A DNA stretch of 54,453 nt from Brevibacillus fortis (GTDB taxonomy: Bacteria; Bacillota; Bacilli; Brevibacillales; Brevibacillaceae): the NCBI RefSeq assembly GCF_003013395.1, contig NZ_PXZM01000046.1, forward strand, positions 1 to 54,453, in the 5' to 3' direction. Below are positions 1 through 7,966 of this stretch, piece after piece. A program made the translations under genes and the position numbers. Position 1 is the stretch's first letter. The number at the start of each line of letters is the position of its first letter. Below the pieces are notes generated by a model, which was given only the letters and a program-made list of their open reading frames with translations, was not told the origin of the DNA and searched no databases.

Positions 1-347
1 GGTCTCCTTCCAGACATGTGCCAGGGCTAACGAAAAGCTAGTGTGTAGTAAGGAGCATTTACAACGTTTTGTTAGTGATTCACCGAAGCTTCTTTTGATT
101 TCACTTTCAAAAAGGAAACAAAAGCCTCGTAGAAGAAGCGTATTTCCAGTCCAAGCGCCTCTGGAGCCCTACTTAGCGTAGGAATGAATGGCGGGGAATT
201 TAAGCTTCACTTATGAGATACTTCTCCGAAACTGTCTACGTTTGAAGCGCTCCCGCCATTTATTCCGAAGCGGACAGTCAATCTCCTTTGCAGGGCGGAG
301 GCCGAAGCGTAGACTGGAAATACGCTTCTTCCCCACGACAGCTACGC
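1..347 (+). repeat. Composite palindromic element, copy 1 (left end cut by window)
   Basis: This stretch matches the element at 53962-54405 in the same order and orientation. Bases 1-31 are the right arm of a roughly 95-nt hairpin (module A). A poorly conserved spacer of about 100 nt follows, which shares acgttttg and gaagcttct with copy 3. Then comes the 200-nt palindrome (module B, 132-331) and a right-end flank ending in agctac. About 63 nt of the left end lie outside the window. No transposase or convincing ORF lies inside; the 99-codon ORF over 188-487 runs through palindrome and riboswitch and is not credible. The right end sits two bases from the A6 that forms the T-tract of the minus-strand terminator at 348-376. 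Confidence 0.75.
132..331 (-). repeat. 200-nt palindrome, module B copy 1 (candidate structured RNA)
   Basis: The element starts with gaagaagcgtatttccagtc (132-151) and ends with its exact reverse complement (312-331), giving a perfect 20-bp outer stem. An inner stem pairs the region around 182-200 (gaatgaatggcggg) with 251-266 (cccgccatttattc). Compared with the copy at 54187-54387, the tenth outer-stem pair changes from T-A to C-G on both arms, a compensatory substitution. The minus strand is given because the diverged copy at 40467-40676 shares ACTGTCCG and GAAGTATCTCA with this strand. Alternatives are a non-coding MITE-like palindrome or an extended REP element. Confidence 0.7.
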
Positions 348-376
348 AAAAAATCCTCTTTCACAGAGAAAGAGGA
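348..376 (-). terminator. Intrinsic terminator of the SAM riboswitch leader
   Basis: On the minus strand a 9-bp stem (tcctctttc / gaaagagga, small loop) is followed by six T. It lies about 20 nt downstream of the riboswitch aptamer, as expected for the expression platform of an S-box leader that terminates when SAM is bound. Confidence 0.85.
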
Positions 377-398
377 CAAAAATCGACAAGATTCTCGC

Positions 399-518
399 CT
401 CTTATCTGTCAGGTATTCTACCTGTTGGAGTTAGCACCTTGGCTCGAAAGAACTCAATCTCTCGTGCTAGGTTGCCGGGCTTCATAGGGCCATTCCCTCA
501 GCCTTCTCTTGATAAGAG
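399..518 (-). promoter_or_regulatory. SAM-I (S-box) riboswitch aptamer
   Basis: Read on the minus strand, the P1 stem is ctcttatc (511-518) pairing with gataagag (399-406). Inside it the S-box core is recognisable: GAGGGAATGGCCC, then ATGAAGCCCGGCAAC, then further hairpins ending with AACAGGTAGAATACCTG. This is the SAM-I class that binds S-adenosylmethionine and switches off methionine or sulfur genes in Bacillota. The controlled gene must lie to the left of the window, because no ORF fits between the terminator and position 1. The A+T-rich stretch at about 530-575 probably holds the minus-strand promoter. Confidence 0.93.
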
Positions 519-642
519 TAGTTTTTATTTTCGAAACGTTTGTATAAGTATATACAGAATATAATCTGGCAATTACCTATCTGTCAACTAGGTTTAGCGA
601 AAGAATTTTCTTGATAAATATTCCAGTTTCTCGGCAAGTTCA

Positions 643-672
643 AGAGGGATTTTGTTGTGTCTTGTCGAATTA
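643..672 (+). promoter_or_regulatory. Possible SigH-type promoter for the sensor kinase
   Basis: Sequence agAGGGATT, 12 nt, then gtcGAATTA fits the Bacillus SigH consensus (RnAGGAwWW, N11-12, RnnGAATww) with one mismatch. It lies about 50 nt before the kinase start. kinA of B. subtilis is a known SigH target, which makes this plausible. It rests on a consensus match alone. Confidence 0.35.
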
Positions 673-719
673 TCGTAGATTGATACAAGCCTAGCAAATA
701 TTTGCGATGGGGATGCTAC

Positions 720-1973
720 ATGAGTCTATTAAAAGAAGTTATTCTTCAATGGTTTTTCGCCATTATCCCGTTTGTGTTTTTCAACATTTATTACCGTGAC
801 AAAATGAGGAACTACAGCCGTTCCTTTATTGTCATCACCAGCTCAGCCTGCATGTTTCTCGCGATGACCTTTGCCCCGAGTGTCACGAATGGCATGTTTT
901 TTGATATCCGCCATGTCATCATTCTTTTCGGACTTGTTTATGGCGGAGTCGAGATTGCCTTGCTTCTTCTGATTGAAGCCTTTCTTTATCGTTACTACCT
1001 AGGTGGTGAAGGAACATGGGTTGGCATGCTGATCCTGGCAGTCAATTTTCTCTTGTCACTCTTTATTTATCGGCACTACAAAGCCAGTTATCGGAAAACA
1101 CTGTATCTTTTTATGACGAGTACGATTTTTTCTACAGTTGCTCTAGGGACTACGTATTACTTTTTTCCCACGTATGTAACTCAACACCTCGTTTACTACA
1201 CCATGGTGATTCCTATACAAAACTTTTTCGGCCTCTGGTTATTGATGTCGCTTTTCAGCAAATGCGTTTCGGATAAGGAGCTGTTTATCCGCCACGCGCA
1301 AAATGAAAAAATCCAGACGATGAGCCATGTTGCTGCATCACTCGCACATGAGGTTCGCAATCCGCTGACGGCAGTCAAAGGCTTCTTGAAATTAATACAG
1401 GAATGTCCCGAGAATTTGGTAAAAGTCGATCAATACATTCGCATCAGTCTTGACGAAATTCAACGGACAGAAGCCATTTTGACCGAATACCTTGCGATTT
1501 CCAAGCCGCTCAAGGAACGGCATGAGCTCATTAATGTTAGCCAGCATCTGCATGCCATCCGTGAAGTCATGCTCCCCTTTGCCAATATGCATAACGTGGA
1601 GCTTACGCTGCAAGACTTTGAGAGACCTGTGACGATCAAGGCCAATCCAGACGAGTTCAAGCAAGTATTGGTGAATTTCATCAAAAATGCCATTGAGGCG
1701 TGTTCGGATATTTCGGACGGAAAAGTCACCCTGGACTTGCTCATAGAACGAAACAAAGCATTGCTGGTCATCAAGGATAATGGCATCGGTATGGATGCAG
1801 GACAGATTAGCCGCCTCGGAACGATTTACTTTTCTACAAAATCGAGTGGGACTGGTCTTGGATTAACGTATTCCTATCATGTCATTCATGCGATTGGCGG
1901 AACGGTCAATGTATCAAGCAAACCACGAGTAGGGACCAAATTCACCATTATGCTCCCGTATAAGGCACAGTAA
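720..1973 (+). CDS. KinB-like membrane sensor histidine kinase
   Basis: This is a sensor histidine kinase of the sporulation phosphorelay type (416 aa from the ATG at 720; an in-frame TTG lies 18 bases upstream). The N-terminal ~190 residues hold about six hydrophobic segments like the 5TM-5TMR_LYT sensor of KinB. A HisKA domain follows with phospho-acceptor His in SLAHEVRNPLT (about residue 210). The HATPase_c domain has the N box (NFIKNAIEA), the G1 box DNGIGM and the G2 box GTGLGL. No response regulator is adjacent, which suits an orphan kinase feeding Spo0F or Spo0B. A candidate SigH promoter lies upstream. The ATG at 720 was chosen because a GGGG-containing Shine-Dalgarno sits just before it. 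Confidence 0.85.
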   Translation: MSLLKEVILQWFFAIIPFVFFNIYYRDKMRNYSRSFIVITSSACMFLAMTFAPSVTNGMFFDIRHVIILFGLVYGGVEIALLLLIEAFLYRYYLGGEGTWVGMLILAVNFLLSLFIYRHYKASYRKTLYLFMTSTIFSTVALGTTYYFFPTYVTQHLVYYTMVIPIQNFFGLWLLMSLFSKCVSDKELFIRHAQNEKIQTMSHVAASLAHEVRNPLTAVKGFLKLIQECPENLVKVDQYIRISLDEIQRTEAILTEYLAISKPLKERHELINVSQHLHAIREVMLPFANMHNVELTLQDFERPVTIKANPDEFKQVLVNFIKNAIEACSDISDGKVTLDLLIERNKALLVIKDNGIGMDAGQISRLGTIYFSTKSSGTGLGLTYSYHVIHAIGGTVNVSSKPRVGTKFTIMLPYKAQ

Positions 1974-2014
1974 CTGCATGCAGGTTTTGCAGTGGGACTG
2001 TGCCTGTTTTCGTT
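1963..2014 (+). terminator. Terminator of the sensor kinase gene
   Basis: The inverted repeat aggcacag / ctgtgcct (1963-1970 and 1998-2005) overlaps the stop codon and is followed by gttttcgttttt. Confidence 0.7.
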
Positions 2015-2027
2015 TTTCCAAAGCAAA

Positions 2028-2051
2028 ACACCAGGAGTCTCCCCCTGGTGT
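2028..2051 (-). terminator. Terminator of the anti-sigma operon
   Basis: On the minus strand acaccagg pairs with cctggtgt (2044-2051 and 2028-2035) and is followed by ttttg. It lies 8 nt past the stop codon of the gene ending at 2059. Confidence 0.75.
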
Positions 2052-2058
2052 CCCTCTA

Positions 2059-3762
2059 CTAGAATGGCAGCCATTTTCCGCTTATGGCATCGATTTCCCC
2101 ATTGCTTTTCAGTACCTCTGCTGAATACACCAGGATCGGTTGCTCTTGGATCTTATTGTTTTCAAGCGGGAATAGATAGCGGGGACTGAGCGGTTTATGT
2201 TGGAGATAAACCTGCGCCGCCTCCTCCGCTGAAATCACCTTGGACGCATCTGGGAAGGTCTCGTGCTCATGCGGGAATGTCAACCTTGCCCCGATAATTT
2301 CTCCTGTCTGCCCGTCGAGCGTGACCTTATAATACTGATCCCGCACCAATACGCCGTTTACTTCCCGGACAAAGTTCAGTTCAACCTGTCTGCCCATCAC
2401 GTAAATTTGCTCCTGCATCCGAACAGACTTCACCCGCGAATCCAAATACGGCTCCAAAAACAAGATCGCACGCTCCTGCAATTCTGCGACGGTGAGTGTC
2501 GTTTCACCTTCTCTCAGCTCAGGATAAGAAATCTTGAACGCTGTCGCCCGACTATCAACGGTAGTCAGCTGCATGATTCGTTGACCTTTTTTGGCAACGT
2601 ATTCCCGTTCGTTGTCTCCCATCATATAAGCGGGCACATTGCTCCCCGTAAACGGATAGCCCTCTACCTTCTGACCGAAAAACTCCATGGCAGCCGCAGC
2701 CTCTTTTGCCGACGTAGCCATTGCCTTCTTGCCCCCTGGCATGACGGCGATACTGTCGCTAAAGGACTCTCCACCCCACAAGGTGGTTTTCACTTCCTTG
2801 CCTGTCTGCGCGTCAAGATACCCGGAGAAGTTTTCTTCGTAGCGAAGGACGTAGTCCACATCCTTCTTTCCAACTCTCTGATACGTCAACTGCATGACTT
2901 CTGCAAGCCCACTCTCGGCTTTTTTCGGCGAAGGTAACTCATCTATAGCTTGAAACTGCCCGATGTTCAGATTCATTCCCGTTGTATCGCCTGAATTGAT
3001 GTAGCCAATCTGCCCCACATCGTTCATGCCGATCACATAGGAGTCTCCTTCTACCTGCACATCATTTACGTAGCGTTGCAATTGGACGGCGTCGTGCGAA
3101 ACGGCATCTGCTCCCTCTTGCGTATCTAATTGTTCGAACCGATACTGCTCCACATTTTTACCCAGAAACGATTCCATGAATGCCTTCGCCTGTTGCTCTG
3201 TTCTCTCCTTGGAAGGCGCTCCCTCGATTTTCTCTTGCCCTGGAATTTTCTCTGCATCGAATCCAAGCAAGGCCCCGCTTTTGGCGTCTAGTTTCGCTCT
3301 CGCATATAGCGACACTTCTGTTCGTTCCTTATTGCTGAACGTGCGAAAATCAATGTTGTATACCTCTCGGGGGGCTTTCGTTACATAGACCGATTTTTCC
3401 GCTTCCCGAAATGGAGGATATTTCTCGTAGAGCTTTTCCAGCGTTCTGATCGCCGCTTGGCTTAACTCGCCTTCTTTTATTTCTGTCGATAAGAAGGAGC
3501 GGGGAACCAATTGCGCTTGCGATTCAAAACGAGATTGTGTGAACAACTCCGGAGTTACACCCATCATCCATACTGCTGCCACCGTTGCAGCGGAAACCGT
3601 CCATGTCGCCAGCTTAAGGACGATTCTTTTCGGGCGATTCATTTTGGTGCGCGCGCGTTGCACCAGCTTTGCTTCCAGCGCTTCGACGAATTCGCTCCTT
3701 GGCTCCGCATCCTTTGACCGAGGAAGAGCCGCGAAGAATTGCTCGTCATTTGGAGTATTCAT
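2059..3762 (-). CDS. Membrane anti-sigma factor with YcdB-type extracellular region
   Basis: This 567-aa protein has a short cytoplasmic N-terminus (1-45), one transmembrane helix (about 47-66) and a long outer region. The outer region is clearly paralogous to the secreted protein encoded at 4313-5824: both carry FSNKERT-VSLYA, the SGALL motif and an IPG motif, in the same order. That layout resembles the YcdB/YcdC repeated domain. It overlaps the ECF sigma gene by 17 nt and follows it, the classic arrangement for a cognate anti-sigma factor. No HxxxCxxC zinc-finger anti-sigma motif is visible, so sigma binding must use another N-terminal fold. Function is inferred from position, topology and domain. 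Confidence 0.75.
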   Translation of the reverse strand: MNTPNDEQFFAALPRSKDAEPRSEFVEALEAKLVQRARTKMNRPKRIVLKLATWTVSAATVAAVWMMGVTPELFTQSRFESQAQLVPRSFLSTEIKEGELSQAAIRTLEKLYEKYPPFREAEKSVYVTKAPREVYNIDFRTFSNKERTEVSLYARAKLDAKSGALLGFDAEKIPGQEKIEGAPSKERTEQQAKAFMESFLGKNVEQYRFEQLDTQEGADAVSHDAVQLQRYVNDVQVEGDSYVIGMNDVGQIGYINSGDTTGMNLNIGQFQAIDELPSPKKAESGLAEVMQLTYQRVGKKDVDYVLRYEENFSGYLDAQTGKEVKTTLWGGESFSDSIAVMPGGKKAMATSAKEAAAAMEFFGQKVEGYPFTGSNVPAYMMGDNEREYVAKKGQRIMQLTTVDSRATAFKISYPELREGETTLTVAELQERAILFLEPYLDSRVKSVRMQEQIYVMGRQVELNFVREVNGVLVRDQYYKVTLDGQTGEIIGARLTFPHEHETFPDASKVISAEEAAQVYLQHKPLSPRYLFPLENNKIQEQPILVYSAEVLKSNGEIDAISGKWLPF

Positions 3763-4291
3763 TGGCCAACCCTCCTATCCAGTCGACATGCAAAACTTTT
3801 TTGAGTTCTTTTGTGGCCCTGTGAAAATCTACGCGAACCTTGGCTTCGCTTGTACCGAGGATTTCTGCCGTTTCCCGAATACTGTAGGCCTTGATGCCAC
3901 GCAAAATCAGTACATTCCGATGATGTGGCTTCATTCGCTGCATAGCCTGTTCGATTTCCAGCTGTTCTTCCTTGGAAGCCAGCTCCGCTTCCGGCCTTCC
4001 CAGCAGAGAAGGTAACCCTTTTAACAATTCCATGCCAAAGAGCGATTGCACCCGCCTCTTCCGGTAATCATCAATGGCGACATGCTTGGCAATATGCAAA
4101 ATCCATGTCTTCACACTGGAACGCTCTTCATATCTGGCCAAAGCGTCCAAGACCCGGATAAATACTTCCTGCGTCAAATCCTCCGCATGCTCGCGCTTCC
4201 CCGTGAAGTAGTAGAGATATTGATAGACATCGCGGTAATGCTCGCGATAGATCGCTTTGATCCGCGCTTCGTAATCGATTGTGTCCTGCAC
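3746..4291 (-). CDS. ECF-family RNA polymerase sigma factor
   Basis: This 181-aa sigma-70 family protein has region 2 (DLTQEVFIRVLDAL for core binding and -10 recognition; SSVKTWILHIAKHVAIDDYRK) and region 4 (a helix-turn-helix around SIRETAEILGTSEAKVRVD). Regions 1 and 3 are missing, which defines the ECF class. It starts with GTG behind GAGAGGA. It lies between a secreted YcdB-like protein (21-nt gap upstream) and its probable anti-sigma factor (17-nt overlap downstream), so the three genes form one operon. An ECF-type promoter at 5870-5897 suggests autoregulation. Confidence 0.9.
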   Translation of the reverse strand: MQDTIDYEARIKAIYREHYRDVYQYLYYFTGKREHAEDLTQEVFIRVLDALARYEERSSVKTWILHIAKHVAIDDYRKRRVQSLFGMELLKGLPSLLGRPEAELASKEEQLEIEQAMQRMKPHHRNVLILRGIKAYSIRETAEILGTSEAKVRVDFHRATKELKKVLHVDWIGGLANEYSK

Positions 4292-4312
4292 TGGATTTCC
4301 TCTCCCTGCTCG

Positions 4313-5824
4313 CTACTTGATAGATTGACCCGTTACCGCGTCAACCTTTCCGCCTCTCTCTTTCTGTTCATAGACAAGGACAGGTGTTGCCTGGTAACGT
4401 CCGTTAGGGGAAGGAAATACGTAGCTCAGTGTAAGCGGATTGGCTTTCAGCAATGCTTGTACCGCTTGCTCGGGCCCTACGACATTGGAGGCATCATCAT
4501 AGGATAAATTAGCGTTAGCTACCGGAAAACGAGCAGATACAATGTCACCCGTATGCATGTCAACTTTTACGGAATAGACCTGACCCTCTACCATTATCCC
4601 TTGGTATACAGGGAAAAACAGAAAAGATTGCATGCCTTCTTCTTTGTTAATCATTTGTGGTATTAGCTCCTTCACTTCTGCGTCTAAATACGGTTGCAGA
4701 AACGCCATTGCTTTTTCCTCGGCAGCAGCCTCCGTAAGCCGCTTCTCTCTTGGTAGGCTTTCCATTACGTGGAAATACGTAATTTGATCATTCGTTGTCG
4801 TCACCAAGAACCTTTTGTTTCCAACCTTGGCATCATACTCTTTTTCCCCTTCAAGGGCCAGACCACCTTTGGTCATTTTAAACACAGTTCCTTCTGGCAC
4901 AGGTGTAAACGTGGAGAGCGCTGTAGCTATCTCCTCATTTGTCTTGGCGAATACCCGCTGGTTCCCAGCTGTTACCGTGATTGGTTTGCCATACTTGTTT
5001 TTCGTGGTCCATCCGGACTCTATCTCGGCTCCTGATCGTGCATCCAAATATCCCGTGAAAACTGGGCTGTAGACAGGGCGGAAGCCAGCGCTTATGTCTT
5101 TTGCTTTTTGCTCGTAGCTGAGGTGCATCATGTCTTCTAAATGCTTGCTGATTTCGTCTGGCTGCTTAACCCCCGACGGAGCGGCGAATTTGCTTGTATC
5201 CATCTGTAATCCTGTAGCGTCGCCTGCGTTTATATAGTCCATCTTTCCTGCGCCATTGATGGCCACTACGTACCCATCCTCTTTTACCGGAATCTGATTC
5301 ACGACACGGACGAATCGTACGTTTGCTACGGCCTCTGTGCCCTCACCATTCACTGTTACCTCTTCTATCCGGTATTGCTTGATGGCGTCACCGATGAAAT
5401 CCTTCAGGATACTCTGCGCTTTTTCTTTTCCCATCGCTTCCGTAGGCCGTGCAGTTGGTTTCTTTCCGGGAATATCCCGGGCAGAGAAGGACAGTAGTGC
5501 ACCGCTGTTTACATCGATTCTGGCATCCGCATACAGGGATACCTTCGTCCGCTCCTTGTTACTGAAGATGCGGAATTGGATGTGGATGACATCTCGCATC
5601 TGATTGTTTCGCGAAATGGCTTTCTCCGCATTTTTCAATTCCGGGTAGTGTTTGTTCAGCTTGTCTATCGTTTTCTGAACTGCCTGGCTCAATTGGGCTT
5701 GTGTCGATGTGGCTGCCGCGGCTTGTACGGTTACTTGTGGTTGCGTAACCCACAATGGGCTTGAGAAGAGCAAAGCAGCAGCTCCTACTGTGATCATCAG
5801 CTTTTTGGTTGCGTATGGTTTCAT
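4313..5824 (-). CDS. Secreted YcdB/YcdC-domain protein
   Basis: This 503-aa exported protein has a signal peptide (residues 1-36: KK, hydrophobic core, then VQAAA). The rest resembles two YcdB-type repeats, each with a segment like VSLYADARIDVNSGALLSF and a lysine-rich helix containing ILKDFIGDAIKQYR. It is the first gene of the sigma/anti-sigma operon and a paralogue of the anti-sigma factor's outer domain. It could therefore compete for, or share, the same ligand or protease. Enzymatic activity is unknown. The start is supported by AGGAGGA 8 nt upstream. Confidence 0.75.
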   Translation of the reverse strand: MKPYATKKLMITVGAAALLFSSPLWVTQPQVTVQAAAATSTQAQLSQAVQKTIDKLNKHYPELKNAEKAISRNNQMRDVIHIQFRIFSNKERTKVSLYADARIDVNSGALLSFSARDIPGKKPTARPTEAMGKEKAQSILKDFIGDAIKQYRIEEVTVNGEGTEAVANVRFVRVVNQIPVKEDGYVVAINGAGKMDYINAGDATGLQMDTSKFAAPSGVKQPDEISKHLEDMMHLSYEQKAKDISAGFRPVYSPVFTGYLDARSGAEIESGWTTKNKYGKPITVTAGNQRVFAKTNEEIATALSTFTPVPEGTVFKMTKGGLALEGEKEYDAKVGNKRFLVTTTNDQITYFHVMESLPREKRLTEAAAEEKAMAFLQPYLDAEVKELIPQMINKEEGMQSFLFFPVYQGIMVEGQVYSVKVDMHTGDIVSARFPVANANLSYDDASNVVGPEQAVQALLKANPLTLSYVFPSPNGRYQATPVLVYEQKERGGKVDAVTGQSIK

Positions 5825-5869
5825 TTTGAATTTCCTCCTGGCTTCCTCTTTTTTACGTTCTTAGCCCAA

Positions 5870-5897
5870 TAGTCGGAAGCAAAAGGGAAATGTTACA
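5870..5897 (-). promoter_or_regulatory. ECF-type promoter of the YcdB/sigma/anti-sigma operon
   Basis: On the minus strand TGTAAC, 16 nt, then CGACTA lies about 45 nt upstream of the first start codon. AAC in the -35 and CGAC in the -10 are hallmarks of Bacillus ECF promoters (SigX/SigW type). This supports transcription by the sigma factor encoded in the operon. No experimental support is available here. Confidence 0.6.
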
Positions 5898-6074
5898 AGT
5901 GAACCAAAATTTTTATAGGGAACAAATGAACTTTTTTAATAAAGGTAAAAATATAAAAAATATCTAGAATCGAGATTTTCGTACTTATCCATTGGCGAGG
6001 CCTGTGGCGTAGTTAGTATTTTCATTCTCAGCTTCCCGATCAATTTCTTGTAAAATCTACAAGGTAAAAAAACA

Positions 6075-6100
6075 GCATAAAAAAGGCCAGTCAAGCCTTT
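6075..6100 (-). terminator. Terminator overlapping the end of the IclR gene
   Basis: On the minus strand aaaggc and gccttt pair (95-100 and 82-87 of the 6000s) and run into a T-rich tract. The stem is short and overlaps the last codons. Confidence 0.5.
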
Positions 6101-6840
6101 GACAGGCCGCCTAGCCGTTGCGAGGTTTTGTGAGCAACATCCTTCACCCGTTCAATCAAATACTGGAGCCGTTCCTCCTTCAAATCATACGTGACAAATC
6201 CAATGCTCAATGCCCCGATTACCTTCTGGTTGTAGTCAATCACTGGTGCTGCGACGGACGCGGTATTTTCCGTCCGTTCCGCAAAGCTGACCGCATGACC
6301 AGCTGCTCTGATCTCCTGGAGCTTCTCCATAAAAGCAGGCATCTGCTCCTCACCCACGAGCTGGACTACCGTTTGCCTGGCTTCTTCCAGAGGCATATGT
6401 GCCAGCACCACTTTATTGGCTGCACCGATATGCATCGGAATTCGCAAGCCCAACTGGTCGTAGATGCGGATATTGTGCTGACTGTCTACGCGCTCAACGA
6501 CAATCGATTCGAGTCCGCTAGGCTGACTGAAGTAAACACTTTCGTTCACTTCTCTGGCGAGTTCCTCGATCATCGGCTTGATTACTTTGCGATAATCAAT
6601 CCGGTCAAGTACGCGCAAGCCAAACTCCATCCATTTAATGCCCAACGTATATTGCTTGGTCGCAGCATCCTGCTCGACCAGCCCATGCTTCATCAACGTG
6701 TACAACAGTCGATAAATGGTGCTGACCGGGAGCTGGCATTCCTTCGCTAAATCATTGATCGTCCACCATTTTCTATGCTCATCCGACGAAAGTGCCGTTG
6801 CAATCGCCATCGCTCGATCAAACGATTGAATCACGGTCAT
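6091..6840 (-). CDS. IclR-family transcriptional regulator
   Basis: This 249-aa protein has an N-terminal winged helix-turn-helix (residues about 8-70, WTINDLAKECQLPVSTIYRLLYTL) and a C-terminal IclR effector domain. The effector domain contains HIGAANKVVLAHM, FAERTENTASVAAPV and ALSIGFVT, all typical of the family. It is transcribed divergently from the DDAH gene at 7024 and so is the likely local regulator of that gene. Effector unknown; an arginine derivative would fit the neighbour but is inference. Confidence 0.9.
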   Translation of the reverse strand: MTVIQSFDRAMAIATALSSDEHRKWWTINDLAKECQLPVSTIYRLLYTLMKHGLVEQDAATKQYTLGIKWMEFGLRVLDRIDYRKVIKPMIEELAREVNESVYFSQPSGLESIVVERVDSQHNIRIYDQLGLRIPMHIGAANKVVLAHMPLEEARQTVVQLVGEEQMPAFMEKLQEIRAAGHAVSFAERTENTASVAAPVIDYNQKVIGALSIGFVTYDLKEERLQYLIERVKDVAHKTSQRLGGLSKA

Positions 6841-6934
6841 GCCCCCTTTTCTCTCTATCTTCTCATATGAAACTATGTTAAACCATTTGCTCTAATTTTG
6901 TGAATCGCAAAAAAACTCCAGATGGAATCATAGA

Positions 6935-6984
6935 TTGACAGTCAGAAATCAGAATGTGTAAACTAATGAAGAACATTTCGAAAT
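6935..6984 (+). promoter_or_regulatory. Promoter and candidate IclR operator upstream of DDAH
   Basis: TTGACA (6935-6940), 18 nt, TAAACT (6959-6964) makes a SigA-type promoter. Just downstream lies the perfect palindrome atttcgaaat (6975-6984), placed where a bound repressor would block transcription. Confidence 0.5.
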
Positions 6985-7023
6985 ATGAACAATATTCTGC
7001 AATGTGGAAAAAGGGAGGCAACT

Positions 7024-7899
7024 ATGTTCCAAGGCAGCCAATCCATGGTCAAAAAGATGAAAACCGTCATCATCAAGCATCCCCACCAAGCATTTATTAG
7101 CCAAGAACATCTCGATCAATCATGGAAAACCTTCAACTATACAGACCGCCCTGACTGGGATCGCGCTCTGCATGAATACGCCAAATTCGAATCGATTTTG
7201 CGCGATCATGTGGAAAACGTCCTGCATTTGCCACAATCCGATAAGACCGGACTGGATTCCATTTACGCCCACGACCCGGTGAAATTCACTTCCAAAGGGG
7301 CGATCATTCTCAAATCTGGCAAAGAGCTCCGTCAGGGAGAGGCTGAAGTATACAAAGCGTTTTTAGAAGAAAACAATATCCCGATCCTGGGGCAGCTCAC
7401 TGGAGATGCCTTGTCAGATGGCGGAGATCTCGTCTGGCTGGATGACAAAACGCTCGCCATCGGCCTTGGCTTCCGCACGAATGAAACGGCTATCGTGCAA
7501 ATTACGGAAATGGTTAAGGATTTTACCGATGAAATCATCGTGGTACAGCTTCCTTATGATCGCGGTCCTGCGGAATGTCTGCATCTGATGTCAGTCATCA
7601 GTATGGTCGATCATGATTTGGCAGTTGTTTACTCCAAGCTGATGCCAGTATTTTTCCGCCAGCTGCTCATCGACAGAGGCATTCAGTTAATTGAAGTACC
7701 GGATGATGAGTACGAAAATCTCGGCAGCAACGTGCTGGCACTCGCACCGCGTGTGTGCATGGTCGTGGCAGGCAACCCGATTACCAAGCAACGCCTTCTC
7801 GATGCAGGTGCAACTGTGTACGAGTATGAGGGTGAGGAGATTTCCTACAAGGGAACAGGTGGACCTACATGCCTGACAAGCCCGGTGGAGAGAAACTAG
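7024..7899 (+). CDS. Dimethylarginine dimethylaminohydrolase (DDAH)-like hydrolase
   Basis: This 291-aa guanidine-modifying enzyme of the amidinotransferase superfamily is predicted to hydrolyse N-omega-methylated arginine to citrulline and methylamine. The catalytic His lies in ECLHLMSVISM (H187) and the nucleophilic Cys near the C-terminus in GGPTCLTSPVER (C283). Substrate-binding acidic motifs YAHDP and SDGGDL are also present. The length fits bacterial DDAH (about 250-290 aa). The start at 7024 is chosen for AAGGGAGG 5-12 nt upstream; the 13-residue upstream extension lacks a ribosome site. Specificity for methylarginine versus arginine cannot be settled from sequence. Confidence 0.85.
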   Translation: MFQGSQSMVKKMKTVIIKHPHQAFISQEHLDQSWKTFNYTDRPDWDRALHEYAKFESILRDHVENVLHLPQSDKTGLDSIYAHDPVKFTSKGAIILKSGKELRQGEAEVYKAFLEENNIPILGQLTGDALSDGGDLVWLDDKTLAIGLGFRTNETAIVQITEMVKDFTDEIIVVQLPYDRGPAECLHLMSVISMVDHDLAVVYSKLMPVFFRQLLIDRGIQLIEVPDDEYENLGSNVLALAPRVCMVVAGNPITKQRLLDAGATVYEYEGEEISYKGTGGPTCLTSPVERN

Positions 7900-7919
7900 C
7901 AATCATAATGAATGCAAAA

Positions 7920-7949
7920 AAAGACCACAAGCATTGATATGTGGTCTTT
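7920..7949. terminator. Bidirectional terminator between DDAH and the anti-sigma gene
   Basis: The 10-bp perfect stem aaagaccaca / tgtggtcttt has A-rich left and T-rich right flanks, so it can serve the convergent genes on both sides. Confidence 0.85.
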
Positions 7950-7966
7950 TCGTTATGTCAGTAAAG

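Noticed and set aside
188..487. 99-codon plus-strand ORF
   Set aside because: It runs through the palindrome and the SAM riboswitch, has no ribosome site and no recognisable domain; the underlying RNA features explain the sequence.
2263..2937. 224-codon ORF antisense to the anti-sigma factor
   Set aside because: Shadow of a well-supported gene; no domain.
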